This document shows, piece after piece, positions 46,706-54,613 of a DNA stretch of 64,000 nucleotides. Numbering within the stretch: position 1 is the stretch's first letter; every line of letters begins with the position of its first letter. Both the position numbers and the translations under genes were made by a program. A model generated the notes under the pieces. It ran no database searches, had not been told where the DNA came from, and was given only the letters and a program-made list of their open reading frames with translations. This stretch comes from Trueperaceae bacterium. GTDB taxonomy: Bacteria; Deinococcota; Deinococci; Deinococcales; Trueperaceae. The stretch covers positions 1 through 64,000 of the forward strand of contig JAABTL010000012.1 in NCBI GenBank assembly GCA_011389865.1. The letters run 5' to 3'.

Positions 46706-49681
46706 CTAGCAGGGCGCACCGAGCAGACCGTGCACGGTGCGGCCCAGCGCGTCGGTGGACAGGTCCTCGGGGGAAGGGGGCAGGTTCCCTTCACCGAGCA
46801 GCTCGAGCGCCTGCCGGCGGCTGACGGCTTGCGCGCCGGGGTGCCGGACGACCCAGCTCAGCAGTGTGGCGTTGAGGGCGGGGTCTTCGTCGGGCAGCGT
46901 GGCCCAGGTGACGAAGAGCTTGAAGAGCTCGGGCTTCTCGTGTCTGTCCCACGCGATCGTCAGTGCCCGCCGAAGCTGCGTTCGGGCCCGGTGAGGCTCG
47001 CCTCGCGCCACCAGGATCTTGGCCATCTCCCCGAACTGGACGGCGAGGCCCATCTCGTCACCGACGGCTTCGCTGCAGCGCACAGCGGTCTCGGCTCGCT
47101 GCTGGGCCCGTTCGAGGTCGCCCCGCAGGTAACTGCACTGGGCCAGGCCCTCCCACATGAACGCGCGTTCGTACGACAGGCCGTGCCGCTCGACGAGATC
47201 GAGTCCCTCGCGGAACAGGGCTTCCGCCTCCTCGGGGCGACGCAGGTCGGCCCACACCCTCCCGACGTCGCTCAACGTGCGGACCATGCCGACCGCGCGA
47301 CCGAGACGCCGCTCGTAGCCGAGGACCTCCTCGTAGAGCCGCAAAGCCTCGTCGAGCTGCCCCTGATACCGTCTCGCCAGCGCCAGCCTCGAGGTGCAGC
47401 GGGCGAACGTGTCGGGGTCGCGCAGCGCTTCGGCGTGTGCCAGGGCGCGCTCGGCGTACGCAGCGGCGTCAGCGAAATGCCCCTTCCAGCAGTTCGTCAC
47501 GACGAGTTCGCACAGGCAGTCGATCGTCAGCGCGAGCGCGTCGGGTACGTCCCCCGCGAGACGCAGTGCTGCGTGGGCGTGCTCGCCGGCGGCCGCGTGC
47601 CGGTCCAGCCGGCGTGCGAAGTAGGCCAACTGGTGGTGGAGGCGCGCCCGGAAGCGGGTCTCCGTGCGGGTCCCGAGGCGGTTCAGCGCGAGTTCGAAGA
47701 ACGCGTTCCCCTCTTGCAGCAGGGCCCTGCCGGTGAAGAAGACGTTGAGAGCCTCGAGCGCCGCTTCGCAGAGGTCGAAGCGTCCGTGGTCGCAGGCCCA
47801 GCGCCAAGCGGCGCGGATGTTGTCGAGGTTCTCCTCGAGGGCCGTCAACGCCTCCGTCGGCGCCGCGCCCTTGAGCTCATCGCCCCGGTGTTCGACGAGC
47901 CCGAGGTAGTGGGCCGCATGCCGCTCCCGGTCGACCGCGCCCGAGGTCGACCGCTCGCGAGCGTACTGTCGGACGTCCATGTGCAGGGAGAACCGCCCCG
48001 CATCGGTCCTGCGCACCAGCGACCTGTCGATCAACGTCAGCAACGTCCTCGCGGCTGCGTGTGCGACGGCGTAGACCGCGTCCAGTTCGAAGCTGCCGTC
48101 GAACACCGCCAGGGTGCTTAGGACGCGCCGCTGCTCGTCGTCGAGGAGCTGCCAGGAGTGGTCGAAGACCGCGCGGAGGCTACGGTGGCGTTCGCTGAGC
48201 GCGTGCCCCGTCGATTCCAGCAGGTCGAGGTCGCGTTCGAGCGTGGCGACCAGGTCGGACAGGCGGTACAGCCGAACCCAGCTCGCGGCCAGCTCCAAGG
48301 CGAGCGGCATGCCGTCCAGCAGCGCGCACAGCCGAACGAGGTCGTCCCGGTCGGCCTCGTGCACGGTGAAGTCGGAGCGCGCCCGCCGGGCACTCCCCAC
48401 GAAGAGCTGCACCGCGTCGTAGGACTCGAGGTCGCGGACGTGCGACGAGGACGGCACGGTCAGCCCCGCGAGGTCGACCACGGTTTCGCCGGGCAGGCCG
48501 AGCACGGTTCTCGAGGTGCACAGGAACGTGCACCGTGGCGCAGCGTCGAGGAGCTGCTGCACGAACGCCACGCCGCCGCCGATCAGGTGTTCGACGTTGT
48601 CGAGCACGATCAGCATGGCCCTGGGTCGCAGGTGGCGGAAGACGTCGTCCGCGATGGGGCTCGAGCCCGTCAACTGCAGCCCCAGGGCGGAAGCGACCGC
48701 GCTCGGAACGTCCGCCGCCGAGTGCAGACCCTCGAGCGCCACGAACGCCGCACCGTCCTCGAACGCGTGACGGCGCGCCTCCAGCACCTCCAGGCCCAGG
48801 CGCGTCTTCCCCACGCCCCCAGGACCCAACAGGGTCACGAGACGGACATCGGGTCGAGCCAGCAGGCTGCCGAGCTCCAGCAGGTCGGTGCGGCGCCCAA
48901 CGAAGGGCGTGACCGGTCGAGGCGCGCCGGAGGCATGGACGCGAATCTCGCCCGCCGAACCGGGCGCACGCGCAGGGCCGCGCGCAGCGTCGTCGCGGAT
49001 CGCGTCGGCGAGCTGCCGCGTGGACGCCATCGGCGTCATGTCGAGCTCCTCAGCGAGGCGTGCGCTGAACGTCCGGAAGGCCTCGAGGGCTCGCGCTCGG
49101 TCGCCCGCGGTCGCATACGCCCGCATGCACGCCTGAAGCACGTCTTCGTCCAGGACGTCGACCGCGAACACGCGTTGCAGCAGGTCGGCGGCATCACGCG
49201 CGCGCCCAGCCGCGCTCAAGTCGTCGGCGACGTGCAGCCCGGCGTCGCGCCAGCTCATCTGGAGCTCAGCGCGCGTCTGCTCGAGCCAGGCTTCGAACGC
49301 CGGCGAGTCGTCTCCGGGAACGCGTTCCAGGAACGTTCCGGCGTAGACGTCCACCGCCGCCTGCCAGTCGCCCGCGGAGACGGCCCTCACGAAGGTGCGG
49401 ACGTCGGTGTCGACCACCCAGCGAACACGCAGCGGCTCCACCTCGAGGGCGTGACCGTGCGGACCGCGCTTGGCTTGGTACAGCAGTGCCCGCAGGCTCT
49501 GCTTGGCTTGGCGCTGCCCGGTTTCGGGCCAGAAGAGCGCCGTCAGTTCATCCCTGTCCACCCACGCTTGCCGGTACGCGAGGTAGCTCAGCAGCACGAC
49601 GGGACGGGTGATCGGAGGCGCCTGCCACGATCCATCGAGCCGCAGTTTCGGTCCACCGAGAAGACGTACGTCGGGGGTCAC
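46706..49681 (-). CDS. AfsR/SARP-type regulator with STAND ATPase and TPR domains
   Basis: A 991-residue regulator. Residues 1-90 form an OmpR-like winged helix (RPVVLLSYLAYRQAWVDRDELTALFWPETG) and about 95-240 a BTAD activator domain (VDVLDEDVLQACMRAYATAGDRARALEAF). An NB-ARC-like ATPase follows, with P-loop LLGPGGVGKTRLGLEVL and MLIVLDNVEHL, then C-terminal TPR-like repeats to the end. AfsR-type proteins are ATP-dependent activators that bind heptameric repeats near -35 and recruit RNA polymerase. It starts at GTG 49681. The regulated 73-aa gene lies just upstream on the same strand. The whole unit sits between a tRNA gene and its partial copy. Confidence 0.9.
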   Translation of the reverse strand: MTPDVRLLGGPKLRLDGSWQAPPITRPVVLLSYLAYRQAWVDRDELTALFWPETGQRQAKQSLRALLYQAKRGPHGHALEVEPLRVRWVVDTDVRTFVRAVSAGDWQAAVDVYAGTFLERVPGDDSPAFEAWLEQTRAELQMSWRDAGLHVADDLSAAGRARDAADLLQRVFAVDVLDEDVLQACMRAYATAGDRARALEAFRTFSARLAEELDMTPMASTRQLADAIRDDAARGPARAPGSAGEIRVHASGAPRPVTPFVGRRTDLLELGSLLARPDVRLVTLLGPGGVGKTRLGLEVLEARRHAFEDGAAFVALEGLHSAADVPSAVASALGLQLTGSSPIADDVFRHLRPRAMLIVLDNVEHLIGGGVAFVQQLLDAAPRCTFLCTSRTVLGLPGETVVDLAGLTVPSSSHVRDLESYDAVQLFVGSARRARSDFTVHEADRDDLVRLCALLDGMPLALELAASWVRLYRLSDLVATLERDLDLLESTGHALSERHRSLRAVFDHSWQLLDDEQRRVLSTLAVFDGSFELDAVYAVAHAAARTLLTLIDRSLVRRTDAGRFSLHMDVRQYARERSTSGAVDRERHAAHYLGLVEHRGDELKGAAPTEALTALEENLDNIRAAWRWACDHGRFDLCEAALEALNVFFTGRALLQEGNAFFELALNRLGTRTETRFRARLHHQLAYFARRLDRHAAAGEHAHAALRLAGDVPDALALTIDCLCELVVTNCWKGHFADAAAYAERALAHAEALRDPDTFARCTSRLALARRYQGQLDEALRLYEEVLGYERRLGRAVGMVRTLSDVGRVWADLRRPEEAEALFREGLDLVERHGLSYERAFMWEGLAQCSYLRGDLERAQQRAETAVRCSEAVGDEMGLAVQFGEMAKILVARGEPHRARTQLRRALTIAWDRHEKPELFKLFVTWATLPDEDPALNATLLSWVVRHPGAQAVSRRQALELLGEGNLPPSPEDLSTDALGRTVHGLLGAPC

Positions 49682-49775
49682 GGTCGGCCGTCACCTTACC
49701 AGGCGGGCTCACTGGCAACGGCTCCGATAGCAGCGTCTTCTGCTTGGCTCGCTCGACTCGCTACCCGACGCGTCC

Positions 49776-49796
49776 GGCGCTAACGGGGTTAACGCC
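49776..49796 (-). terminator. Hairpin after the 73-aa gene
   Basis: GGCG-C-TAAC-GGG-GTTA-A-CGCC lies 3 bases past the stop of the small gene, separating it from the regulator downstream. The 117-base gap also contains TAAGGT (minus, 49693-49698), a possible -10 of the regulator gene. Confidence 0.5.
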
Positions 49797-49798
49797 GT

Positions 49799-50020
49799 TC
49801 AGTCCGATCCGTACTGCGGCCGCTGCAAAGCGGCGACGCGAACGGCAGGCCGTCGCGGTTCGATCCAGGTCGCGATGCGCCGAACGACGCCCGCGATGCG
49901 CATGCGGTAGGACGTGTGGAGCGACGGCAGGCTGGACGCGACCCGGGCCTCGCGATGGAGGCGATCGATGCGCTCGTGAGCGTTCCGGTGGATGGCGCTC
50001 GTGTCATGCGGTGAGAACAT
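49799..50020 (-). CDS. Small basic protein under a SARP-type promoter
   Basis: This 73-residue ORF starts at ATG 50020 with AGAGGAG 7 bases upstream, a better ribosome binding site than most genes here. It reads MFSPHDTSAIHRNAHERI, then a basic amphipathic-looking helix (MRIAGVVRRIATWIEPRR). I know no homologue. Its promoter has three SARP-like heptamers, so the adjacent AfsR-like protein is its likely activator. In Streptomyces AfsR activates afsS, a gene for a 63-aa protein. No sequence similarity to AfsS is claimed. Confidence 0.7.
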   Translation of the reverse strand: MFSPHDTSAIHRNAHERIDRLHREARVASSLPSLHTSYRMRIAGVVRRIATWIEPRRPAVRVAALQRPQYGSD

Positions 50021-50080
50021 GAGGTGCTCCTCTCGGGTGCTCGGCTGGGCCAACGGGAAGGTGCGCCTAACCGCACGGGC

Positions 50081-50123
50081 AGCGTACGAACCGGGGTGTG
50101 ACCCAAGCGTCATCGAAGCGTGA
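50081..50123 (-). promoter_or_regulatory. SARP-type promoter: three heptamers at 11-bp period plus -10
   Basis: Read on the minus strand: TCACGCT, 4 bases, TGACGCT, 4 bases, TCACACC, 8 bases, then TACGCT (-10). Heptamers recur every 11 bp, and the last lies 8 bp before the -10. Established SARP sites are direct heptamer repeats one helical turn apart with this 8-bp gap. Confidence 0.65.
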
Positions 50124-50263
50124 TCGAGCCGTCCTGGACGGCTGATCTCCGATCCCGAGCGCCGCCGTGTCCGGCGCTGGCGCTGGTCGCCGTCGGCGCC
50201 GACCGAGTCCATCACGTGCGCTTCCGCGGTGGTCGGCTCGATCGGAGCGTCCGCGGCGACCGC

Positions 50264-50306
50264 CGCACTCAAGAGGTCAGGGGTTCGAACCCCCTCGGCT
50301 CCACCA
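50264..50306 (+). repeat. Partial copy of tRNA-Ala 3' half (attachment-site-like)
   Basis: 40 of 43 bases match the anticodon-to-CCA part of tRNA-Ala at 46565-46607. No 5' acceptor strand that could complete a tRNA is present upstream. The G-to-A change in the anticodon stem would break a pair. A terminator-like hairpin follows at 50342-50367 as after the intact gene. This is what integration into a tRNA 3' end leaves behind, though a decayed tandem tRNA copy is possible. Confidence 0.85.
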
Positions 50307-50427
50307 GGCAAGAAGCCGTCCCACACGGCGTTGACGTGGAGAGCGACTCCGCTGCTACGGGGTCGCTTCTCGCTTGTGGTATGTCCATGCGTTGGCCTGC
50401 GCCGCCGTGATACTGAACCGACCGTGC

Positions 50428-50433
50428 TAGGTT
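50428..50433 (+). promoter_or_regulatory. -10 box for leaderless lipoprotein ORF
   Basis: TAGGTT, 7 bases before the ATG at 50441. Confidence 0.4.
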
Positions 50434-50440
50434 CTTCGGC

Positions 50441-50689
50441 ATGAGAGACGCCGCACTCGTGGCGAGCGTCGCCGTGCTCCTCGCCCTGGCCGCGTGCGGG
50501 GGCGGGACCGCGACGGGCACATGGTCGGGCACCGTCACCACGCCCGGCAACACGCGGGGCTCACCCATGCTCCTGACCCTGATCGAGGAAGACGGCGTCC
50601 TCAGCGGCAACGCCTTCGTCGTCTTCATGAACCTCGACGTCGCCGGGACGCGGACGGGCGCGGACGCCTCGATGACGCTGTGGCGATGA
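50441..50689 (+). pseudogene. Short lipoprotein ORF, probably truncated
   Basis: A lipoprotein signal peptide with lipobox LAAC (VASVAVLLALAACGGG) is followed by a beta-rich start (GTWSGTVTTPGN, LIEEDGVLSGNAF) typical of small secreted beta-barrel lipoproteins. The ORF ends after 82 residues at DASMTLWR. One base shift at that point restores an open frame (DDLVVTAVQQSGRPVVGLGE). It is therefore probably the N-terminal part of a frameshifted gene rather than a complete protein. Confidence 0.5.
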
Positions 50690-51117
50690 CCTTGTCGTCA
50701 CCGCCGTGCAGCAGTCGGGACGGCCTGTCGTCGGGCTCGGCGAGGGCGGCAAGCGTTCTTCGGGCAGTTGGCGTCGCCAATCGGTTGCCCCAACGGGCGC
50801 CATGGAAGCCAGCTGACCACCTTCACTGCCGCGGCCCCCATGCACCCGTCGCTCGTCGGGCCCCGCAACACCGCCGCCCCGGGTGGCCAGGTGTAGGTCA
50901 CCGCGAAGGGGATGGCGTATGTCGACGTCGACGTGCCAAATCCCGCCGCTCCGCTGGAAGTCGTCGGCCGCACCGGTACCGATCACTACATCCATCTGAT
51001 CGACGGCTCACGCGCAGGCTCCGCCCTTGGGGCTTCCACGGCGCACCGTCCTCCTACACGAGCGACGGCTGGAACGCGCTCGCCAACCTCATGGACTACC
51101 TGATCTCCGCCCGCTGA
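50690..51117 (+). pseudogene. Decayed coding sequence in at least two frames
   Basis: Plausible protein segments occur in different frames. One frame reads FGQLASPIGCPNGRHG and TTFTAAAPMHPSLVGPRNTA, an in-frame TAG, then GMAYVDVDVPNPAAPLEVVG and TGTDHYIHLIDGS. Another frame ends WGFHGAPSSYTSDGWNALANL before a TGA at 51117. I do not recognise the parent family. The mosaic suggests a secreted protein gene broken by one stop and one or more frameshifts. The 147 bases after it hold nothing I can support. Confidence 0.45.
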
Positions 51118-51264
51118 CGAGCCCTCACGCGAGCGACCGCCTGGGTCATCACCCGAGCGGTCGCTCGCGGATGCCGCCCGATGCTGGCATCCCGCTCGAC
51201 GCCCGCGCCTCACCGGCGCATCGACATCGTGCCGCGATACACTGCGTGCCCTCGTTCCAGTCCA

Positions 51265-52050
51265 TCACTCCGTGAAGCGACGTAACAGGATGGTGTGCCC
51301 CGGCTGCATGCCGCGCCCCGGCGGGTACTCGCACATCTCATCGATCTGGACGAGCGACATGGCATTGAAGGAGGTGAAGACCAGCGACCACGTTCCGACG
51401 TCGCCGGGGCTGCAGATCTGGGTCGCCTCGTCGCTCACGAGCGTAAGCACGCCCCCCTCGACGGCGTAGCTGCCGCTGTCGTCCGGGGCGGTGTCGAGGT
51501 GCGAGAAGGCGTAGGCGTGCCGGTAGCTACCCTCCGGCGACAAGCGCAAGCTTCCGGCCGTGCCCGTCCAGCGCCCGACGAGCGCCTCCTGCATGAGCCC
51601 ATCGCGTTGGTCCGCGTCCAGCACGCGCAACATGCCCACGATCCGCTCGCCGTACACCACGTACACGCCGGTCGAACGCAACGGCGCCAAGCCCTCCGGC
51701 ACCAGCTCGCCCCACATGCGCTCGCGCGTGATCAGCACCGCCCCGTCGCTGGCCACCGCCTCCAACTCGACCTCGAGCCGCACCGACGAGGTGAACATCC
51801 GCCGTACCTGATCCGACATCACCACGCTGAGTTTCGGCCCGTCGACGGCGCTCCAGAACAAGTCGTACTCGGCGAGCACGACGCTGGGTGCGAGGAACTC
51901 CCGTGCGGCGAACTCGTTGCCCTCCGAGATCGTCGCCGCGTAGCGCTCCACCACCTGGAACTGCACGGGCACCGGCCCATCGGCGAGAGCGAACGCGCCC
52001 ATCACGAACGCACCCATCACCATGAGTTGACGAACGATCGACCGTGCCAT
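51265..52050 (-). CDS. Exported SnoaL-like/NTF2-fold protein
   Basis: A signal peptide (LMVMGAFVMGAFALA) precedes an NTF2/SnoaL-like cone domain (FQVVERYAATISEGNEFAAREFL to VYVVYGERIVGMLRVL, about residues 28-160). A C-terminal beta domain with two Cys follows (GRWTGTAGSLRLSPEGSYRHAY, TQICSPGDVG, EMCEYPPG). AAGGGG lies 6 bases before ATG 52050, which selects it over the track's 52110. Ligand or substrate unknown. It diverges from a rhodanese gene across 484 bases. Confidence 0.78.
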   Translation of the reverse strand: MARSIVRQLMVMGAFVMGAFALADGPVPVQFQVVERYAATISEGNEFAAREFLAPSVVLAEYDLFWSAVDGPKLSVVMSDQVRRMFTSSVRLEVELEAVASDGAVLITRERMWGELVPEGLAPLRSTGVYVVYGERIVGMLRVLDADQRDGLMQEALVGRWTGTAGSLRLSPEGSYRHAYAFSHLDTAPDDSGSYAVEGGVLTLVSDEATQICSPGDVGTWSLVFTSFNAMSLVQIDEMCEYPPGRGMQPGHTILLRRFTE

Positions 52051-52398
52051 GTCACGCCCCTTCCACGAGAAGGCGACCCGGCAGCCCGTCCGATCCGTCA
52101 ACCAAGGCATGTCGTCTGTACGGCCATGCTAGCGCATCGATCGTCTCGCAGGCGTTCGATCAACGGAAGCGTCGGCCAGGGACCACGCGGCTCGCGCTGC
52201 GACCCTCGACGTCGCGGGGCCGCCGTGAACCCGCAGGGAACGTTCGCCCTGCCTAGGAGTGTGCCAACCCGCACCGGCGTGGCCCTCCCCCGCCCGCGGA
52301 GAGTCGCCGCATCGTGCGGCCAGATGTAACGATCTCGCCCGCGCACCACGGGTCGGAAGCCGCGCCCGCGCTCCGACGTGCCTTGGTCCGCCCGGCAG

Positions 52399-52429
52399 TA
52401 TGCTGGTTGCACGGCGGTGATCGAATCAC
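52399..52429 (+). promoter_or_regulatory. -10 box and adjacent GTGAT palindrome upstream of the rhodanese gene
   Basis: TATGCT (52399-52404) would start transcription near 52411. GTGAT-CGA-ATCAC (52417-52429) lies just after it, placed as a repressor site and somewhat like a CRP half-site pair. The 484-base gap 52051-52534 also has TAGCAT on the minus strand (near 52127-52132) for the opposite gene; nothing else is seen there. Confidence 0.4.
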
Positions 52430-52534
52430 ATCGGAGCGAACCTCGATGGGCAGATGCCGGACTGCCTCCCTGGCCACGCGTCGCGGGCGCGCCCGTCCTC
52501 GGTCTCAGCACCCAAGCCAAGGGAGAGATCGGCC

Positions 52535-53467
52535 ATGGATTCGCGTCACCATGACTTCCAGCGACTTCCGCAGGGTCGTCTCGCGCTCGTGCTGCTTCTC
52601 ACCGGGCTCATCCTGACGGCCGGTGTCGCGCCGGCCCAGGGGAGCAGTTCCATGTTCCGCGTCAGCTACGCGCGGCCCGAGATCCTCACCGACGTCACGT
52701 GGCTGGCCGAGCACCTCGACGACCCCACGGTGCGCGTCGTCGACGCCCGAATCCCCTTCGAAGGGGCCCTCTACGAGGCAGCGCACATCCCCGGCGCCGT
52801 GTTCGCCGACATGTTCTTCGGCGTGCCGATCATGCCGCCGGAGGCGTTCGCCGAAGCGATGGGCCAGCTCGGCATCGGCGACGACACGACCGTCGTCATC
52901 TACGACACGGCCGGCGGCGCGTGGGGCGCGCGCCTGTGGTGGGCCCTGAAGCTCCACGGGCACGACCGCGCCATGATGCTGAACGGCGGCCTGCGCCAAT
53001 GGATCATGGCGGGGTTGCCCATCGAGACGACCGCGCCTACGGTCACGCCCACCACCTTCACGCCCGACACGAACCTCCGTTGGTTGGCGACGGCCGACGA
53101 GGTCCGGGCCGCGATCGACGACCCCGACGTCGCCATCGTCGACACGCTGCCTCTCCCCGTCTACCGGGGCGACAGCGTCCCTTACGAGCGGCCGGGGCAC
53201 ATCCCCACGGCGCTCAGCTTCCCGACGCCCGACACCATCGACGCCGTGGCGCTCACCTTGATGCCTGCCGAAGCGTTGTCGCACATGCTGGCCCGCTTGG
53301 GCCTCGATCCCACGCGCCGCGCCGTGACGTATTGCGGAGGCGGCTTCTACGGTGCCCATGGCGCCTTCGTTCTCTACCTGATGGGCTTCGACGACGTGTC
53401 CCTGTACGCCGGCTCGCTGATGGACTGGACCTCCGACCCGAGCAACCCCATGACGACCGTGCCGTGA
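52535..53467 (+). CDS. Exported tandem-rhodanese sulfurtransferase
   Basis: A signal peptide (LALVLLLTGLILTAGVAPAQG) precedes two rhodanese domains. The first (VRVVDARIPFEGALYEAAHIPGAV) has no active Cys, as usual for thiosulfate/3-mercaptopyruvate sulfurtransferases. The second has the catalytic Cys in VTYCGGGFYGAHGAF; its loop differs from the common CxSGxxA form. GGGAGA lies 8 bases before ATG 52535 (310 residues). Sulfur donor unknown; export suggests a role in envelope sulfur or cyanide chemistry. Confidence 0.86.
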   Translation: MDSRHHDFQRLPQGRLALVLLLTGLILTAGVAPAQGSSSMFRVSYARPEILTDVTWLAEHLDDPTVRVVDARIPFEGALYEAAHIPGAVFADMFFGVPIMPPEAFAEAMGQLGIGDDTTVVIYDTAGGAWGARLWWALKLHGHDRAMMLNGGLRQWIMAGLPIETTAPTVTPTTFTPDTNLRWLATADEVRAAIDDPDVAIVDTLPLPVYRGDSVPYERPGHIPTALSFPTPDTIDAVALTLMPAEALSHMLARLGLDPTRRAVTYCGGGFYGAHGAFVLYLMGFDDVSLYAGSLMDWTSDPSNPMTTVP

Positions 53468-53483
53468 CCGAGGCCCGTCCCCC

Positions 53484-53849
53484 TCACGCCCCCAACGCGA
53501 AGAACATCGGGCTGAAGTAGGGCACCAGCCAGACGAACCACACGACCACGCTGAAGCGGTGAAAGCGCGTCAGCCACGCCTCGTCGCGACGCCACAGCAC
53601 CGCCGCGGCCCAGACCGCGTGCACGAACATGAGGACGATCGCCAGCAGGCCGGTGAGCCCGTGGACATCGCGGGTGAGCCCGCCGGCGAACTCGAACATC
53701 ATGCCGGTGCCCAGGGTGTCGAACGCCAGGCCGAGGACGAACATCGCCAGGTGCCAGGGCTTCAGCCGGCCCTGGAGCCGCTCGCTCCACACGCCGATCG
53801 TGTAGAACGCGAGCGCCAGGGTGATCGTGACCGTCGCGCCGACGGGCAT
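53484..53849 (-). CDS. HsmA/TIGR03987-family membrane protein
   Basis: A 121-residue protein with four membrane segments: TVTITLALAFYTIGVWSE, WHLAMFVLGLAFDTLGTGMMF, LTGLLAIVLMFVHAVWAAAVL and FSVVVWFVWLVPYFSPMFF. The YTIGVWSERLQGRLKPWH motif marks the TIGR03987 family. Function unknown. GGGGGAGG lies 5 bases before ATG 53849, and TATCGT (minus, 53868-53873) may be its -10. Confidence 0.82.
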   Translation of the reverse strand: MPVGATVTITLALAFYTIGVWSERLQGRLKPWHLAMFVLGLAFDTLGTGMMFEFAGGLTRDVHGLTGLLAIVLMFVHAVWAAAVLWRRDEAWLTRFHRFSVVVWFVWLVPYFSPMFFALGA

Positions 53850-53967
53850 GGACGCCTCCCCCGGCCCACGATACGCCCAGGCGCCACGGTCGCGGCCTTG
53901 TCCGGGCTGGCGGCATCCTCGAGCTTCAGGCGCCACAGTATCCGCGTCGGGTCGAGCAACGGCGAGT

Positions 53968-54300
53968 TCACCAGACGTCGTAGGCGCCCGGGATCGTGAG
54001 CGTGATCGACCAGCTTCCGCCGATGGGGACGATGGGCGAGGACAACGGCTCGACACCGTCCGGGACGCGGTGCGACTTCACGTGCTGGGCGTGGTACGCC
54101 GTCACGCCGTGGTGCGGGCCGGCGGCTACTAAGGTGATCGTGTCGCCGGGCTGGACGCACAGGCCCATCGGCTCGAAGAAGAAGGCGGGGATCTCCTGGC
54201 CCTCGATCGGGAGCGTCATCATCTGGACCTGGTGGTTCGTCTGCGCTGCCACGGAAGCAAAGACGAACGCGACGAGCAGCGTGGTGAGCATGCGGTGCAT
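53968..54300 (-). CDS. Cupredoxin-like secreted protein lacking the C-terminal copper ligands
   Basis: A signal peptide (MLTTLLVAFVFASVAAQ) precedes a plastocyanin-like domain with the first His-ligand region GPHHGVTAYH and strand WSITLTIPGAYDVW. The ORF stops at TGA right after YDVW. Intact family members continue there with a Cys-x-x-His copper-binding loop and a last strand. None of the three frames downstream restores that loop. The protein is therefore truncated and probably does not bind type-1 copper; it may be a pseudogene. AAGGAGGTG before ATG 54300 is a very strong ribosome binding site. Confidence 0.65.
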   Translation of the reverse strand: MHRMLTTLLVAFVFASVAAQTNHQVQMMTLPIEGQEIPAFFFEPMGLCVQPGDTITLVAAGPHHGVTAYHAQHVKSHRVPDGVEPLSSPIVPIGGSWSITLTIPGAYDVW

Positions 54301-54505
54301 GGGACACCTCCTTGGGAATCCCTCGCGGGCGCGTCACGGCGCGTCCGCGCGAGTCGGTGTTCATCTTGGGCAAGGCTCGATGACCGACGGATGACCGGGC
54401 GACGACCGGCGATCGCCCGACCGCGACGGCCGACTGGCGCATGGCACACCCGCTCGCGCGCCTCAGGCACCCAGGGCGGCGGCCGCGGATGTGAAGTTCG
54501 TGAGG

Positions 54506-54534
54506 TTGACGGCTGGCATCAACAGGCGGATACT
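54506..54534 (+). promoter_or_regulatory. Sigma-70-type promoter of the subtilase gene
   Basis: TTGACG and GATACT with a 17-base spacer. The start near 54541 leaves about 70 bases of leader with two purine-rich stretches. The rest of the 313-base gap 54301-54613 shows no gene. Confidence 0.6.
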
Positions 54535-54613
54535 CGGAGGCAAGGACAAATGTCCCTACCGCCTGGAGCGCCCGGCCACGGCCGGACCCACGTCGGTACG
54601 AGGAGGGCAACCG

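Noticed and set aside
50244-50306. A complete second tRNA ending at the 3' fragment
   Set aside because: A 5' strand GGAGCCG needed to pair with CGGCTCC is not found at tRNA distance; GGAGCG at 50244 is too close and mismatched.
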